Source: Obelidium mucronatum (Eukaryota; Chytridiomycota; Chytridiomycetes; Chytridiales; Chytriomycetaceae). Taken from it: a stretch of 21,836 nt of DNA. Below are positions 8,023-17,898 of the stretch, piece by piece; position 1 is the first letter of the stretch, and each line of letters opens with the position of its first letter. The stretch spans positions 1 to 21,836 of the forward strand of contig JAIVFH010000408.1 in NCBI GenBank assembly GCA_025765595.1, read 5' to 3'. A program made the position numbers and the translations under genes. The notes beneath the pieces were generated by a model, which saw nothing but the letters and a program-made list of their open reading frames with translations, made no database searches and was not told the origin of the DNA.

Positions 8023-9998
8023 TCACGCAGAGTCAAACAAAAAGCCAGCACCACCACAACAACGACATCCTTCAGCTGCCAAGTTTCTCAGAATTCCATC
8101 TTGCCCATATGAAGCAATGCTCTTGTCAAAAGAAATGCCCCTTTTCAACAAGCGGTCGATTGCATAAACAACGAAGTGCTGCAAATTCAGAAATTTCGAA
8201 TCCCAAAGAGCCGGATGAGGCTTCTTTTGAACAATCTAAATAGTAACATAAAATTTGTTTGTGTTAGTGGTCGGTGTTGCGAATCAATACGTACAATGCA
8301 ATGGGAGCGCTGCTTCTTATCCCATGCAACCAGGTCATCATCAACAATAAATCCATTGTTGATAGCAATAGGAAGCCAGCAAAACATATCTTTTGGAGCA
8401 GGTTGTTCGCCCTTCCGTTCTTCGTCATATTGTGCTTTTAGCCGAAAAAACTTTGAGTTGGTCGAACGTGCCCCAACAATGGCATGGCGCCCACACTTGT
8501 TGTTCAAATGCTCCATCACAGCTGGGAGAACTTCTTCTTTCCCATTAGATGCAATGACAAATCGCCCATTTGGGTGATTTTTCAAGAACTCCACAGCCTC
8601 ACTCGAAACTATGGCTTTAGTGTTGTCCTTCAAAGTTATGATACGATTCTCCGGATAATCAGACAGTTTGCCCCCAGAAGCCTCAAGATCTGCAGAGCGC
8701 AAAATAAGCGTCCAGTCAACATCGAGGAAGCAGTAGAACCCGCCATTCTTCTCGAAATTATTGTGCTCAGCACGAAACTTGGCAATCAGACTATCTTCAT
8801 CTACGGCCCAAAGACAGACCCTTAAAGATGTATATAAATGAAAACTGAATCACAGCAGATGGTGTTGATGTTCTTACTGGGTCGGATGGCCAATCACAGG
8901 AATAAGTACAAAGCAACGACCATTATTATCCAAAGCAGCGACCTAGTTATAGTCGATGGTCAAAAGTCAAGAATACAATCAGCTGAACTCACTTTAGCAT
9001 CACACGCTAAGTATGCAATGTACTTGGCCTCTTCATTGCCTGCCCCTTCCAGAGTACCAAGCATTTGTGCCGCTATAATTATGCGAAATATTCATAAGCA
9101 TAGATAAATATCAGAAAGATAATCATTTCAAAACTCACTTTCTGGATAAATTTTAAGATGTCTTGTAAAACCCCAGGCTCGCTCACTAAATTGCGTTGGC
9201 GCAAACGGCTTTTCAAAGGATCGGGCAAACTTTGGCGGAACAGTTCCAGAAACAAGGCTGAATTTAAGATCAACGTGATTCGTGACGTTGAACTGGACTT
9301 TAAGCTTTTGAGGGGACAAAAAGCGCCGTTTCTTTGAATCATGCGTTTTGAGAGGTGTTGTTGTGGGGGCTGCCGAAAGCTGTGGAAGAAGTCAGAAGAT
9401 TCATAGCACAGCACAATATCTAGCAGATCGATACCTTTTGATCAATTTTGCGCAACACTTCTGATGTTGCTGTCAATGGTTGGCCTATGGAAGGACCCGA
9501 ATCACAAGAACCATCCAGTGTTTCCAGAGGTACAGGATCAGCTGAAACTGTCTTTGGAAGTCCTTGCGGGAAGATTCTTTGAACAGAGGCAGGCGGCTTC
9601 AAGCTTAGACCGTCAAGCTGATTACAAAAGTCAAGAATACATGATGTCATCTCCGTCACATCCTCTTCAAGTTTAAACATCGAGTCAAGGAAGTGTCGTG
9701 TGATAAACCGTTCTCCCCACAACCAGTTTAAAAAAGAAATCAGTTCATGGCGACTTGACGTGCAATAGAGTGGGTGTCCTGTCTCTCCAACAATTCCAAA
9801 CAATCTATTTCCTCTTTCTGATGCATAATCCTTGATGAATTGATTGTATTGACGAGTTTTGTTGAAGTATTGTGACTCGACTTTATGATTTGCTGGTTCG
9901 CGATTACTATTATACAAGGCTGTGATGGCTGCGAAGATGAAAAGTCGAGGTCCCAAAGCGTCTGTGTAGCATGTTTTGTCCAGAATATTGTTATCCAT
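8023..9998 (-). CDS. Unrecognised protein with HAD-phosphatase motifs (six exons, 562 aa)
   Basis: Proposed exons on the minus strand are 9998-9435, 9379-9139, 9072-8993, 8942-8878, 8820-8295 and 8235-8023 (TGA stop). All introns are GT..AG with matching phases, giving 562 residues. Motifs of the haloacid dehalogenase superfamily occur in order: DVDWT (Asp350, Asp352), VIASNG (Ser408), a Lys in PAPKD (about 460), and FIVDDD (477-479). This suggests an Asp-based phosphatase or phosphotransferase. The N-terminal 190 residues and the region at about 215-345 (KFARSFEKPFAPTQF, then GRCFVLIPVIG) match nothing I know. The C-terminus carries a compact CRCCGG cluster. An earlier non-coding or coding exon is possible, because an acceptor-like TATAG lies just before the chosen ATG. 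It lies downstream of eIF4A on the same strand. Substrate and role are unknown. Confidence 0.7.
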
Positions 9999-10328
9999 CG
10001 ATGGTGCTATAGTCAAATATTAGTCAGCGAGGTGAGCACAATTACACGTGCCAAGCAACAAGTTGTGTGTAATTTTCAGGTGTTTTAAAAGGTTTACAAA
10101 ACTGCGCACGGAAAATTTTATGGGATGAATCACTCATGGGAGTTCAAAAAGAGGAAAATAAAAGCGAGCTCAACAGAATTCGAATATTACCCTTATGACC
10201 ACTGACTCAACCTAAATTTGGATTCACTTAACAATATTCGCAATCTTTATTGTGCTGTGCAAAAATCACACAAACTCCACGTCACCACCCACTGTCGCCG
10301 TTATAAAAAAAACATGTACTTTAGAGGC
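9999..10328 (-). other. Spacer between eIF4A 3' end and HAD-motif gene
   Basis: These 330 bp should contain the 3' UTR of eIF4A and the promoter of the downstream gene. I see no open frame with family resemblance and no clear TATA box. Confidence 0.6.
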
Positions 10329-11887
10329 TCAAATAAGATCAGCAATGTTGAGAGGCATTTCGTCAATCTGGGTGCTGTAGAACGTTTCAATGTCACGGAG
10401 CATGCGAGCATCGTCACCAGCAACAAAGTTGATGGCAACACCCTTACGACCGAAACGACCACCACGACCGATACGGTGGATGTAGTTTTCACGGTTGGAT
10501 GGAAGGTCGTAGTTGATGACTAAGGAGACGTGTTGAACATCGATACCACGGGCAAGAAGATCAGTGGTGATGAGGACACGGGAGGATCCAGAACGGAACT
10601 CCTTCATAATGATTTCACGCTGTTGTTGGTCCATTTCTCCGTGCTACGCAAATTCGTATCAGTAACATCAAGTTCCTGCGTATTAAATATCAATACATAC
10701 CAAAGCAGAGACAGTGAATTCACGGGCGTGCATCTTCTCAGTGAGCCATTCAACTTTTCTACGAGAATTGCAGAAAATAACGGCTTGGGTAATAGTAACG
10801 GTTTCGTACAAGTCACACAAAGTGTCGAGCTTCCAGTCTTCCTTCTCAACAGCAACGTAGAACTGCTTGATACCTTCCAAGGTGAGTTCGTCACGCTTAA
10901 CAAGAATTCGGACTGGGTCACGCATAAACTTCTTGGTCACATCAAGAACTTCAGCAGGCATGGTGGCAGAGAGGAGAACAACTTGTGTTGTGCCTGGAAG
11001 GGTTTGGAAGACTTCGTAAATCTGGTCCTTGAATCCACGAGACAACATTTCATCGGCTTCGTCAAGAATGAACATTTTGATGTCATCAGTCTTGAACAAG
11101 CCACGGTTGATCATGTCAAAAACACGACCTGGGGTTCCGACAACAACCTGTGCACCATCCTGCAACTTGCGCATGTCGTCCTTAATGCTGGTACCACCAA
11201 TACAGGCGTGACAGTCAACGTTGAGGTAGTCGCCAAGAGCGAGAACAACCTTTTGGATTTGTTGAGCCAATTCACGGGTTGGAGCAAGGATAAGGGCCTG
11301 GGTCTTCTTGACAGTCAAGTCAATAGATTGGAGAGCAGAGATGGAGAAGGTGGCAGTCTTTCCAGTACCAGACTGGGCCTGGGCAATAACATCGTGCCCC
11401 TTGACGACTGGGAGAATGGCTCTCTGCTGAATGGCGGATGGCTTTTCAAACCTGGAAGATAGGTGTGTAAGACAAATTGCTAAGATAAAAGAATACACAC
11501 CCGTAGGAGTAGATTCCACGGAGGAGTTCTTCCTTCAAGTTCATGTCATCGAACTTGTCGACAACAGTGTCCCAGTTGGACTAATGCGTTAAGAGAAAAA
11601 TAGGTTAGTGACTTCGCCCAGCCCTGCCCACCCAACGCAACACACCTCAATTTCGCCCTCTGGCACGTCGCTAAGCCCGACGGTGGCTTCATTTTCGCTG
11701 AAACAAAGGCGGTGGGTTAGCAAAGCGTCTAGAATCAACACCCTTCCGCTCGCATGCAGCTAGGACAGCCCCCGCACCACCCCGACTTCCTCCCACTCGC
11801 CCCCACATTGGGCGCATCTCTGGCGGCGGCTTGAGTCCAGACACTAACAAAATCCACCATGCAAACGTCAACTCACTTTCTGCTCAT
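10329..11887 (-). CDS. eIF4A: Eukaryotic initiation factor 4A, DEAD-box RNA helicase (402 aa)
   Basis: This ATP-dependent RNA helicase unwinds mRNA 5' leaders as part of the cytoplasmic eIF4F cap-binding complex. Exons on the minus strand are 11887-11877, 11697-11646, 11580-11501, 11451-10701 and 10643-10329, summing to 1209 nt with a TGA stop. Length matches the family (about 395-406 aa). DEAD-box motifs appear in order: FEKPSAIQQ (Q motif), AQSGTGKT (Walker A), PTRELA, TPGR, DEAD, SAT, ARGID and HRIGRGGR, ending with the eIF4A-typical NIADLI. The first coding exon contributes only 11 nt. It was chosen because only the ATG at 11887 keeps frame with the next exon; an upstream ATG at 11915 reads into a stop. 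It is transcribed divergently from Rab1. eIF4A-III was considered, but the N-terminal [20 protein letters not shown] is the cytosolic eIF4A type. Confidence 0.97.
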
Positions 11888-12192
11888 TTTTTTCTGCTGT
11901 TGAAAATTCGTCCATCAAAAAAGAAAAAAAAACACAAATCGGAAAATTTCAGTGAGGAGTTGTATTAGTTTCAAAAGCGAACGTAGTTGCCTTGAATAAG
12001 AGTAGCTATGTTGAAGCGAATGGAGTGTCGAAAGGTCGGTGAGAAACTTGTGGGCAGTGATTCTAACTGAATGTGACTCAATGAGGAAAAGCCGTGGAGT
12101 TTATGTGGACCACGATCTCGAGCAAGTGAGCAATAAAGTGTGCACGGTTGCCATCTTCATTGTTTTATTTCAAGAAAAACTCAATAAAAAGG
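11888..12192. promoter_or_regulatory. Shared divergent promoter region of eIF4A and Rab1
   Basis: About 305 bp separates the two start codons, which face away from each other, so it must hold both promoters and 5' leaders. Sequence near 11920-11950 is A-rich on the plus strand. I see no convincing TATA box or known binding site. Confidence 0.6.
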
Positions 12193-13420
12193 ATGACCCA
12201 AGAATAGTGAGTGACTCCACCCTCGCCTCAAAGCCCAATGAGCGGCCTCCAGTGCAAACCCAATAGCATCGCTTCAACTCCTATAACATCTGCTGGCGGT
12301 CTCGTGGCAGCGCGGCCCCTGCGTCAATTTAACGCTACTTCCACGATATCAAGACGTTTGACAATCTAAATTTAACAAACCAACCCTCCACCAAAACAGC
12401 GACTACCTCTTCAAGCTTCTCCTTATCGGTGACTCTGGCGTTGGAAAGTCTTGTCTGTTGTTGCGTTTTGCTGACGACACCTACACGGAGAGTTATATCA
12501 GTACTATTGGAGTTGACTTCAAAATTCGCACCATTGAACTCGAAGGAAAAACTGTAAAACTTCAAATTGTATGTTGATCATTTTTTTTATCTCAAGCGGT
12601 GGACGCGATGGACAGCGATATATTTTTTGGTGCCTCCGTTGTTGCCTTTTATTGTCAACAAGGAAAGATCATGTTTATGACCTTTAAACTGGAATGGAGA
12701 ATATTTTCGCTCTGTATTAAAACGGAAAGATATGTCGACGGCAAGATGGGAGCCTCAGCTTCTCCTTTCGTGATTGATTAATAATTCGTGGCCGCTTTGG
12801 GACACTCTCTTTCCGCCTCTTCTTTTGATTATTTTGACTTTGCTCTCATTGAAATATATATCTACAGTGGGACACAGCTGGTCAAGAACGTTTCCGCACC
12901 ATCACATCATCATACTATCGCGGTGCCCACGGAATCATCGTAGTCTACGATGTCACTGATCAAGATACATTCAACAACGTGAAGCAGTGGTTGCAAGAAA
13001 TTGACAGATATGCAGTGGAAGGTGTCAACAAGTTGCTCGTTGGAAACAAGAGTGATTTGAAGGAAAAGAAAGTCGTCGATTTCAATGCCGCAAAGGTATT
13101 CTTTTGGTTGTGGTTTTCAGTGGTATGTTATTTCTTTTTAACTCTGTTTTGTTGCAGGAATTCGCCGACACCCTTGAAATTCCATTCTTGGAAACTTCCG
13201 CAAAGAACTCATCCAACGTCGAGCAAGCCTTCTTGACAATGGCAAAGCAAATCAAAGATAGGTGTGTGGATCAAACTCGTTTTTTTTAAAAAGCAGTATT
13301 TCATTCTCATTTACGTCTCTTCGTAGAATGGGATCCGCCACAGCCGCTGCCCCAAACAAAGCCGCCGTAAAAGTAACCCAAGGATCTAACGTCCAAGCTC
13401 CCTCTGGAGGCTGCTGTTGA
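12193..13420 (+). CDS. YPT1: Rab1/Ypt1 small GTPase (202 aa)
   Basis: This small GTPase controls ER-to-Golgi vesicle tethering and autophagy. Exons are 12193-12206, 12400-12568, 12868-13095, 13158-13261 and 13327-13420 (609 nt, TGA). The protein begins [16 protein letters not shown]. Motifs are GDSGVGKS (phosphate loop), [12 protein letters not shown] (Rab1 effector switch), [13 protein letters not shown] and ETSAK. The tail ends GGCC, a geranylgeranylation signal for membrane attachment. [14 protein letters not shown] is the fungal form of the helix before the tail. The first exon gives only 14 coding nt and was chosen because it supplies the expected EYDY start in the correct phase. The closest alternative would be a Rab8-type protein, but the switch and tail fit Rab1. 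Confidence 0.97.
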
Positions 13421-13747
13421 AAGAAAAGAAAAGAAACCATGCAGTGTATTTTTCATCGTTCTTTTTTCCCCCTGCTGTGCATGCGGTGTTGTTGTGTGTG
13501 GTGTGTTGTGCTGTGAGTTGAATCGCGATGCTGGAACGCTGTTTTGTTTTTTTGCCTTGTCTGTTTTTCGTTTCTGTTGGTTTTGTGTCCTTCTTTTTTT
13601 CGTCGTTTGTGAAGTCATAATAATCGTCCAAAAACTTAATCCGTTTCTGCAAATACCTGAGTCAGGCAACCGCCATGCACGTACTATCTGGATTTATTGT
13701 TTTTAAATACAGCGAAAAAAAAACCATCAATTAATTGCAAACAGCCC
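13421..13747 (+). other. Rab1 3' UTR and ENY2 upstream region
   Basis: This 327-bp stretch is T- and TG-rich and lies between two genes of the same orientation. No gene is supported. It should contain Rab1 polyadenylation and the ENY2 promoter. Open frames on either strand show no family resemblance. Confidence 0.6.
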
Positions 13748-14229
13748 ATGTCCAACAACGCCACTTCCTTCAAATCACTAGTCGATCAGAAAACTCGTTC
13801 GAAGCGGAGAAAAAGACAAGTAAGACAGTGAACTTCAGACAAACTATAAGTTTGTCGAGGAATCTCAGGATTTTTACAGAGTCAAAGAACTTTTACGAAC
13901 AAGACTGGTTGAATGCGGTTGGCGGGATGACTTGAAAGCTCTTTGCAAAGGTTCGTTTTTACCTTTCATGCGTTCATGTTCAATGGATTCCAATTCTATC
14001 GTTTCTGTTATCATAGATGTGATCCAGTCGAAAGGACTCGAACATATAACAGTTGAAGAGCTGATTTTAGAAATCACACCGAAAGGGCGCGGTATGCATT
14101 TCTATTAATTTTGGTTTTTGGTTTTTTTTTTTCTTGCAGCGGTTGCTGAACATTTGTGTAGCCATGGTTCCAGACACTGTGCGTGCCGAAGTTCTCCAAA
14201 GAATTAGGAAAGTGCTGAGCGATCCATGA
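13748..14229 (+). CDS. SUS1: ENY2/Sus1, SAGA and TREX-2 subunit (98 aa)
   Basis: This small helical nuclear protein is shared by the SAGA histone H2B deubiquitinase module and the TREX-2 mRNA export complex. Exons are 13748-13819, 13869-13950, 14017-14091 and 14162-14229 (297 nt, TGA), and the 98-residue length is normal for the family. Diagnostic stretches are VKELLRTRLVECGWRDDLK, GLEHITVEELILEITPKGR and MVPDTVRAEVLQRIRKVL. Exon 2 begins after CTCAG (13868) so that DFYRVKELL is in frame. The last exon uses GTGTAG (14161); a stronger-looking acceptor at 14139 would shift the frame. Introns are 49, 66 and 70 nt. It converges on striatin, with 173 bp between stop codons, and a possible AATAAA signal lies at 14235-14240. 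Confidence 0.95.
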
Positions 14230-14234
14230 AGCAA

Positions 14235-14240
14235 AATAAA
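14235..14240 (+). terminator. Probable ENY2 polyadenylation signal AATAAA
   Basis: A canonical AATAAA starts six bases after the ENY2 stop codon, in an A-rich context. It is close to the stop, so a later signal in the 173-bp convergent spacer could be used instead. Confidence 0.4.
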
Positions 14241-14402
14241 AGATAAAATAATAATGACGCTGCTTGAGTATATTAATCCGTTTAATCTTCGTTGTGTCAA
14301 AACAAGGTTAACAAAGACATCCCCACAACAAAATAAAAAGACCAAGTGAAAAAAAATATAACAAATGGAAACACGCATCATGGGGCCACCACAGGCGCCG
14401 CA

Positions 14403-16934
14403 TCAGCCTCTTGAAAACAACTTTACAACGCCATCGGCGCCAGCACTAGCAAAACATTCGTCCTCTGAAGTAGGATGGTACGAGACATCCCAAATCCCTT
14501 CATCATCTTTCTTTCGATGTGTGCTGTACTCTTGAATGCAGGTTCGTGTCCCAATGTCCCACCATCGAAGTGAGCAGTCGTGTCCTCCAGAGGCAAAATA
14601 CAATCCAGATGAAGTTGGGGAAATTGTTATAGATGTGACTGAATTGACGTGACCCAGCATTGAATGAACACATGCGCCTAATTTGTTTGATGTGTTAATA
14701 AAAGTCAAATGCAAAGCAAAGAAAACCAACTTTACCCGTGTTAATATCAAACAACCGAATAAATCTGTCTTCATGAGCGGATATCAGCAGCGGTAGTGTC
14801 GGATGCACAGCAATATCATTGATTTGAGTTCCCAAAGAACCATCTGAACGGAAAATCAACATTAGAGCTCATAAAAACAAAAAGTAAAAAAATTCCTACC
14901 ATATGATTCACTGCTTTGAAACTCAACAATAACTTTGCCGGTTTCAACATCATAGACTCGACACCCACTGTCTTGGTATGCTACAGCAATTGTTCGCCCT
15001 AAACCCGACGGCACCCATCTCACACTTGTTGGATTCACAAAACTGGTAGTTGGGTTCGCTCCGTTTGATTTAATGGTACTTAATAATCGATGGCTCCCTC
15101 GGTCGCTGGCATCAAATATCTTCACAGTACCATCCGCGGAAGCAGTGGCAAGACATATATTCCGCTTTGTCAGGGTATCATTCAGTTGCATATCCCAGAC
15201 TGTATCTGTATGCGCTACAATCAGTTGCTTTTGAGGATTCGCACCTATTGAAGAATAACACTTGGTCAGCCTTATTTCTGAATGCAATGCACATGATGTC
15301 GCTTTCTCCCACCATAAGATGCATAAGTTCCCCTCGAAACTAAATCCCCGCCATTTTCATCCTTCAGACTCCAAAAACGCACACTTGAGTCAATTCCACC
15401 AGTATAGAACCCTTCTCCATCACAAGTGACTGCCAGTGCCGTCACTGCTCCAGCATGACCCCTGAATGTAAAAACAGGTTCCAAATCCGCTTTGGGTGTA
15501 ATAGTCTTCCGGTGGTCGCTGGCTGGAGAATTCGAGTACAGAGATTGAAGGGACCATAGCTTCGCTGTTCCATCTTCAGAACATGAGATGAGGGCTTTGT
15601 TGGATGAGGTGGGTAGGAATTCAATGCTTCGGATAGAGTCTAGATGACTATTTAGCGTCGCTTTCGGTTTCCAGATTTTTTCAGATGTGTGGGGAACCTG
15701 ACGTTCAAAGTATTTATTAATGTCGTATTGGTGAAACAGTGTTTTCATACTTGCTCTGGTATAATCCCATCATCCATTCTTTGATTGATACAGCCATAGT
15801 TAGGAGCACTGAAAAACAAGGGATATCAGGCATGCCAAAGGAAAGCCATTAAAATTAGGCGCAAAACATTTAAGCCCACATACCCATTAGATACTCCACC
15901 GATGTCATCCAAATCAGACAATGTTCCGGCTGCAGAAGATGAGGCTGACGTTGATGAATGTATGGAAGTCTTGTCATTGGACAAGTCTCTGCGTGGATGC
16001 TTCCGCTTCACTGTACTTTCAACAGGACCATTTGAGGTGGCAGAAGAATTCGACTTTTTCAGAATAGTGACCTTGGGCTGCATGGGAGGTTGTTGGTCAA
16101 AGGAAAATTGATGCGGCTGACCATTTGCCTCTGACAAAGGCGGGCCCCTCGCCCGAAATCTCAATTCACTTTCTTCAGTCTCATTCTCGTCGTCATCAAC
16201 CAAATCACCGACAGATGACGGATGTCCAAAATAGCCGTCGGCATGGTCTTCAGAAGCAACATTTGGTACGACTGCAAAGCGTTGGTGCTGGGAGGACTGC
16301 ATGCTGCGCTCAGAAGGATTCAATGTGGATGATGGTTGCATATTGGCGTGAGAAAGCAAATAATTCGCTTCCCGCAAGTAATTCTTCAGAATTTCGCGAC
16401 TCCTCGCGTGCCCGAGACCTTTGGAAAATCCCAAATGCAAATTCGCGGAGGCAATAGGAACAGTCGTGGAGGGTGGTGGATTGCTGTTTGTGAGGACAAC
16501 CGAACCAACTGCAGGAACAACCGAATCGGGTACAGCATCGCCATGGCCGGTCGGCTCACCAGAGGAAAGCCCGTCTTCTTGTTTAACTGGCGTGGTGGAA
16601 TCGCTGTGTTTTTTGCTGAACAGATATCATTTAGGTAGTTGACAGTGCTTGGGAACGCAGGTAAAATACCGTTCGTTCTTTAACGCAAACTCGAGCATCT
16701 TCGAGCGACGAGTGAGATCGGTATTAAGAGTTTCGAGTGCCCTTTTTTCCCCTAGCAGCAGGGCCACTTGCGCCTACAGCAGTCGTTTAGCACCATCACT
16801 TTGCCCACCACATGTTGCTTGCGGCACACCTTCAGAGCCTCCTTCTCGATGGTCCACTCGTTGCGTTCCCGTTCGAAGCGTCGCCATTCAGTGTTTAGAA
16901 AGTGGAGGACGCCTGGGAGCGAGTAACCGTCCAT
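14403..16934 (-). CDS. Striatin, STRIPAK scaffold with C-terminal WD40 propeller (703 aa)
   Basis: Striatin is the PP2A regulatory scaffold (B''' type) of the STRIPAK complex, which controls kinase signalling, cell fusion and development in fungi. Minus-strand exons are 16934-16830, 16773-16670, 16615-15884, 15808-15751, 15697-15313, 15244-14900, 14843-14736 and 14677-14403 (2112 nt, TGA); phases agree at every junction. The N-terminus (FLNTEWRRFERERNEW, then RRSKMLEFALKNER) is the striatin caveolin-binding/coiled-coil region. LKNYLREANYLL follows near residue 155. A Ser-rich acidic linker reaches to about 335. WD40 repeats fill about 340-703, with CSEDGTAKLWSL, GGIDSSVRFWSL, ASADGTVKIFD, AHEDRFIRLFDI, GGHDCSLRWWDI and SAGADGVVKLF. 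THRKKDDEGIWDVSYHP matches the striatin C-terminus. Length is slightly under the animal proteins. The gene appears intact. Confidence 0.95.
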
Positions 16935-17272
16935 TTACTTAATTCGTTTAATTGAGTTATTATTTTATTAAAAACTATTATTTTACTTTTATTCAAGCTA
17001 ACAGTAAAACCAAACACGTCACCGCCACTGCATCTACGAGAATCTCGAGCGATGCTACAGCGATTTTCATACTCCTATATTTATTCAATTTTCCGTTCAA
17101 AATGAAGTTTTCGGCAGTTCATTATCGACGTTCTAGAGTATTTGGAGCTATCCAACAAAAAAAGACCAACGTATAATGGACATTCCAAAGCAGCCCTGAA
17201 ATTGAAAACAAAATCAGTGTAAAATCTAGATGAAATACAGCAAGTTCGTGGGAACTTATGGGTCTGAAAGGA

Positions 17273-17498
17273 GCCAGCTCCAAACAGTCAGATGTTACTA
17301 GCCGGCCACACTAACGGGATTACACCGGATCGCACCTGCCGCAGTCTTGTTGTCAAAACTATAGCGGCACCATAAGCATAAAATACGAGTTATCTGAGAG
17401 GAGGCCAGCTCCAAACAGTCAGGTGTTACTAGCCGGCCACACTAGCGGGATTACACCGGATCGCACCTGCCGCAGTCTTGTTGTCAAAACTATAGCGG
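17273..17498 (+). repeat. Direct repeat of about 95 bp, two copies 131 bp apart
   Basis: Positions 17273-17367 and 17404-17498 are nearly identical; I see two differences (GATGTT/GGTGTT and CTAACGG/CTAGCGG). Each starts GCCAGCTCC and ends CTATAGCGG. A 36-bp unrelated spacer separates them, and a related TCTGA(A/G)AGGAG motif precedes each. Confidence 0.95.
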
Positions 17499-17506
17499 TA
17501 CTCGCG

Positions 17507-17509
<3 letters not shown>

Positions 17510-17542
<33 letters not shown>
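17510..17542 (+). repeat. Uninterrupted tract of 33 G
   Basis: Thirty-three consecutive G residues begin 12 bases after the second copy of the 95-bp repeat. The tract could form G-quadruplexes, and its length is likely unreliable. Confidence 0.9.
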
Positions 17543-17543
<1 letters not shown>

Positions 17544-17898
17544 AGGAGGAGACGCGTTTCTACAGAAATCTTAATAGTAAAAATAATAAATGTTTCAGCG
17601 GTTCCGTCCCGCCTGACGCTAATAAATTCGGAAATGTCCATTAAAACTTGACAGAGGGTTCGTACTTAATTAACTAAAAAGGCCGAAGAAAAAGTCATTA
17701 CGAGGACGCTTCACGTGATGACAAGAAACGTATAAAAGATGGGAAGAAATGGAGTCGGGATTTCTATACTGAGTTTCATAATTATTAGGAAGTTCTCTGA
17801 CATACGTACTTATTTTAAAAGAATGTGCAGATTCACATTTGGTAGATCTGACACACCTGAACTTCTTTTATAGGAGGATTAACAAACTTTGAATTTCA

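Larger units (their letters stand above)
17174..17643. mobile_element. Candidate non-autonomous element with 11-nt inverted ends
   Basis: TAATGGACATT at 17174-17184 is the exact complement of AATGTCCATTA at 17633-17643. The enclosed 448 bp has no coding capacity and includes a long direct repeat and a poly-G tract. Ends carrying TA resemble Tc1/mariner-type MITEs, but the arms are short and no duplication of the target is clear. Confidence 0.4.
16935..17898. other. Repetitive spacer between striatin and the next gene
   Basis: No gene is supported in these 964 bp. An AT-rich stretch adjoins the striatin start. A 470-bp segment bounded by 11-nt inverted repeats (17174-17643) then holds a 95-bp duplication and a 33-base G tract. 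The remaining 250 bp is the upstream region of the gene starting at 17899. Confidence 0.65.

Noticed and set aside
10530..11462. 310-codon open frame on the plus strand
   Set aside because: It lies antisense to the highly conserved eIF4A exons and is a by-product of their codon use.
11877..11915. Upstream ATG at 11915 as the eIF4A start
   Set aside because: Its frame spliced at the same donor reads CGA AAA TGA in the next exon, a premature stop. The ATG at 11887 keeps the conserved frame.
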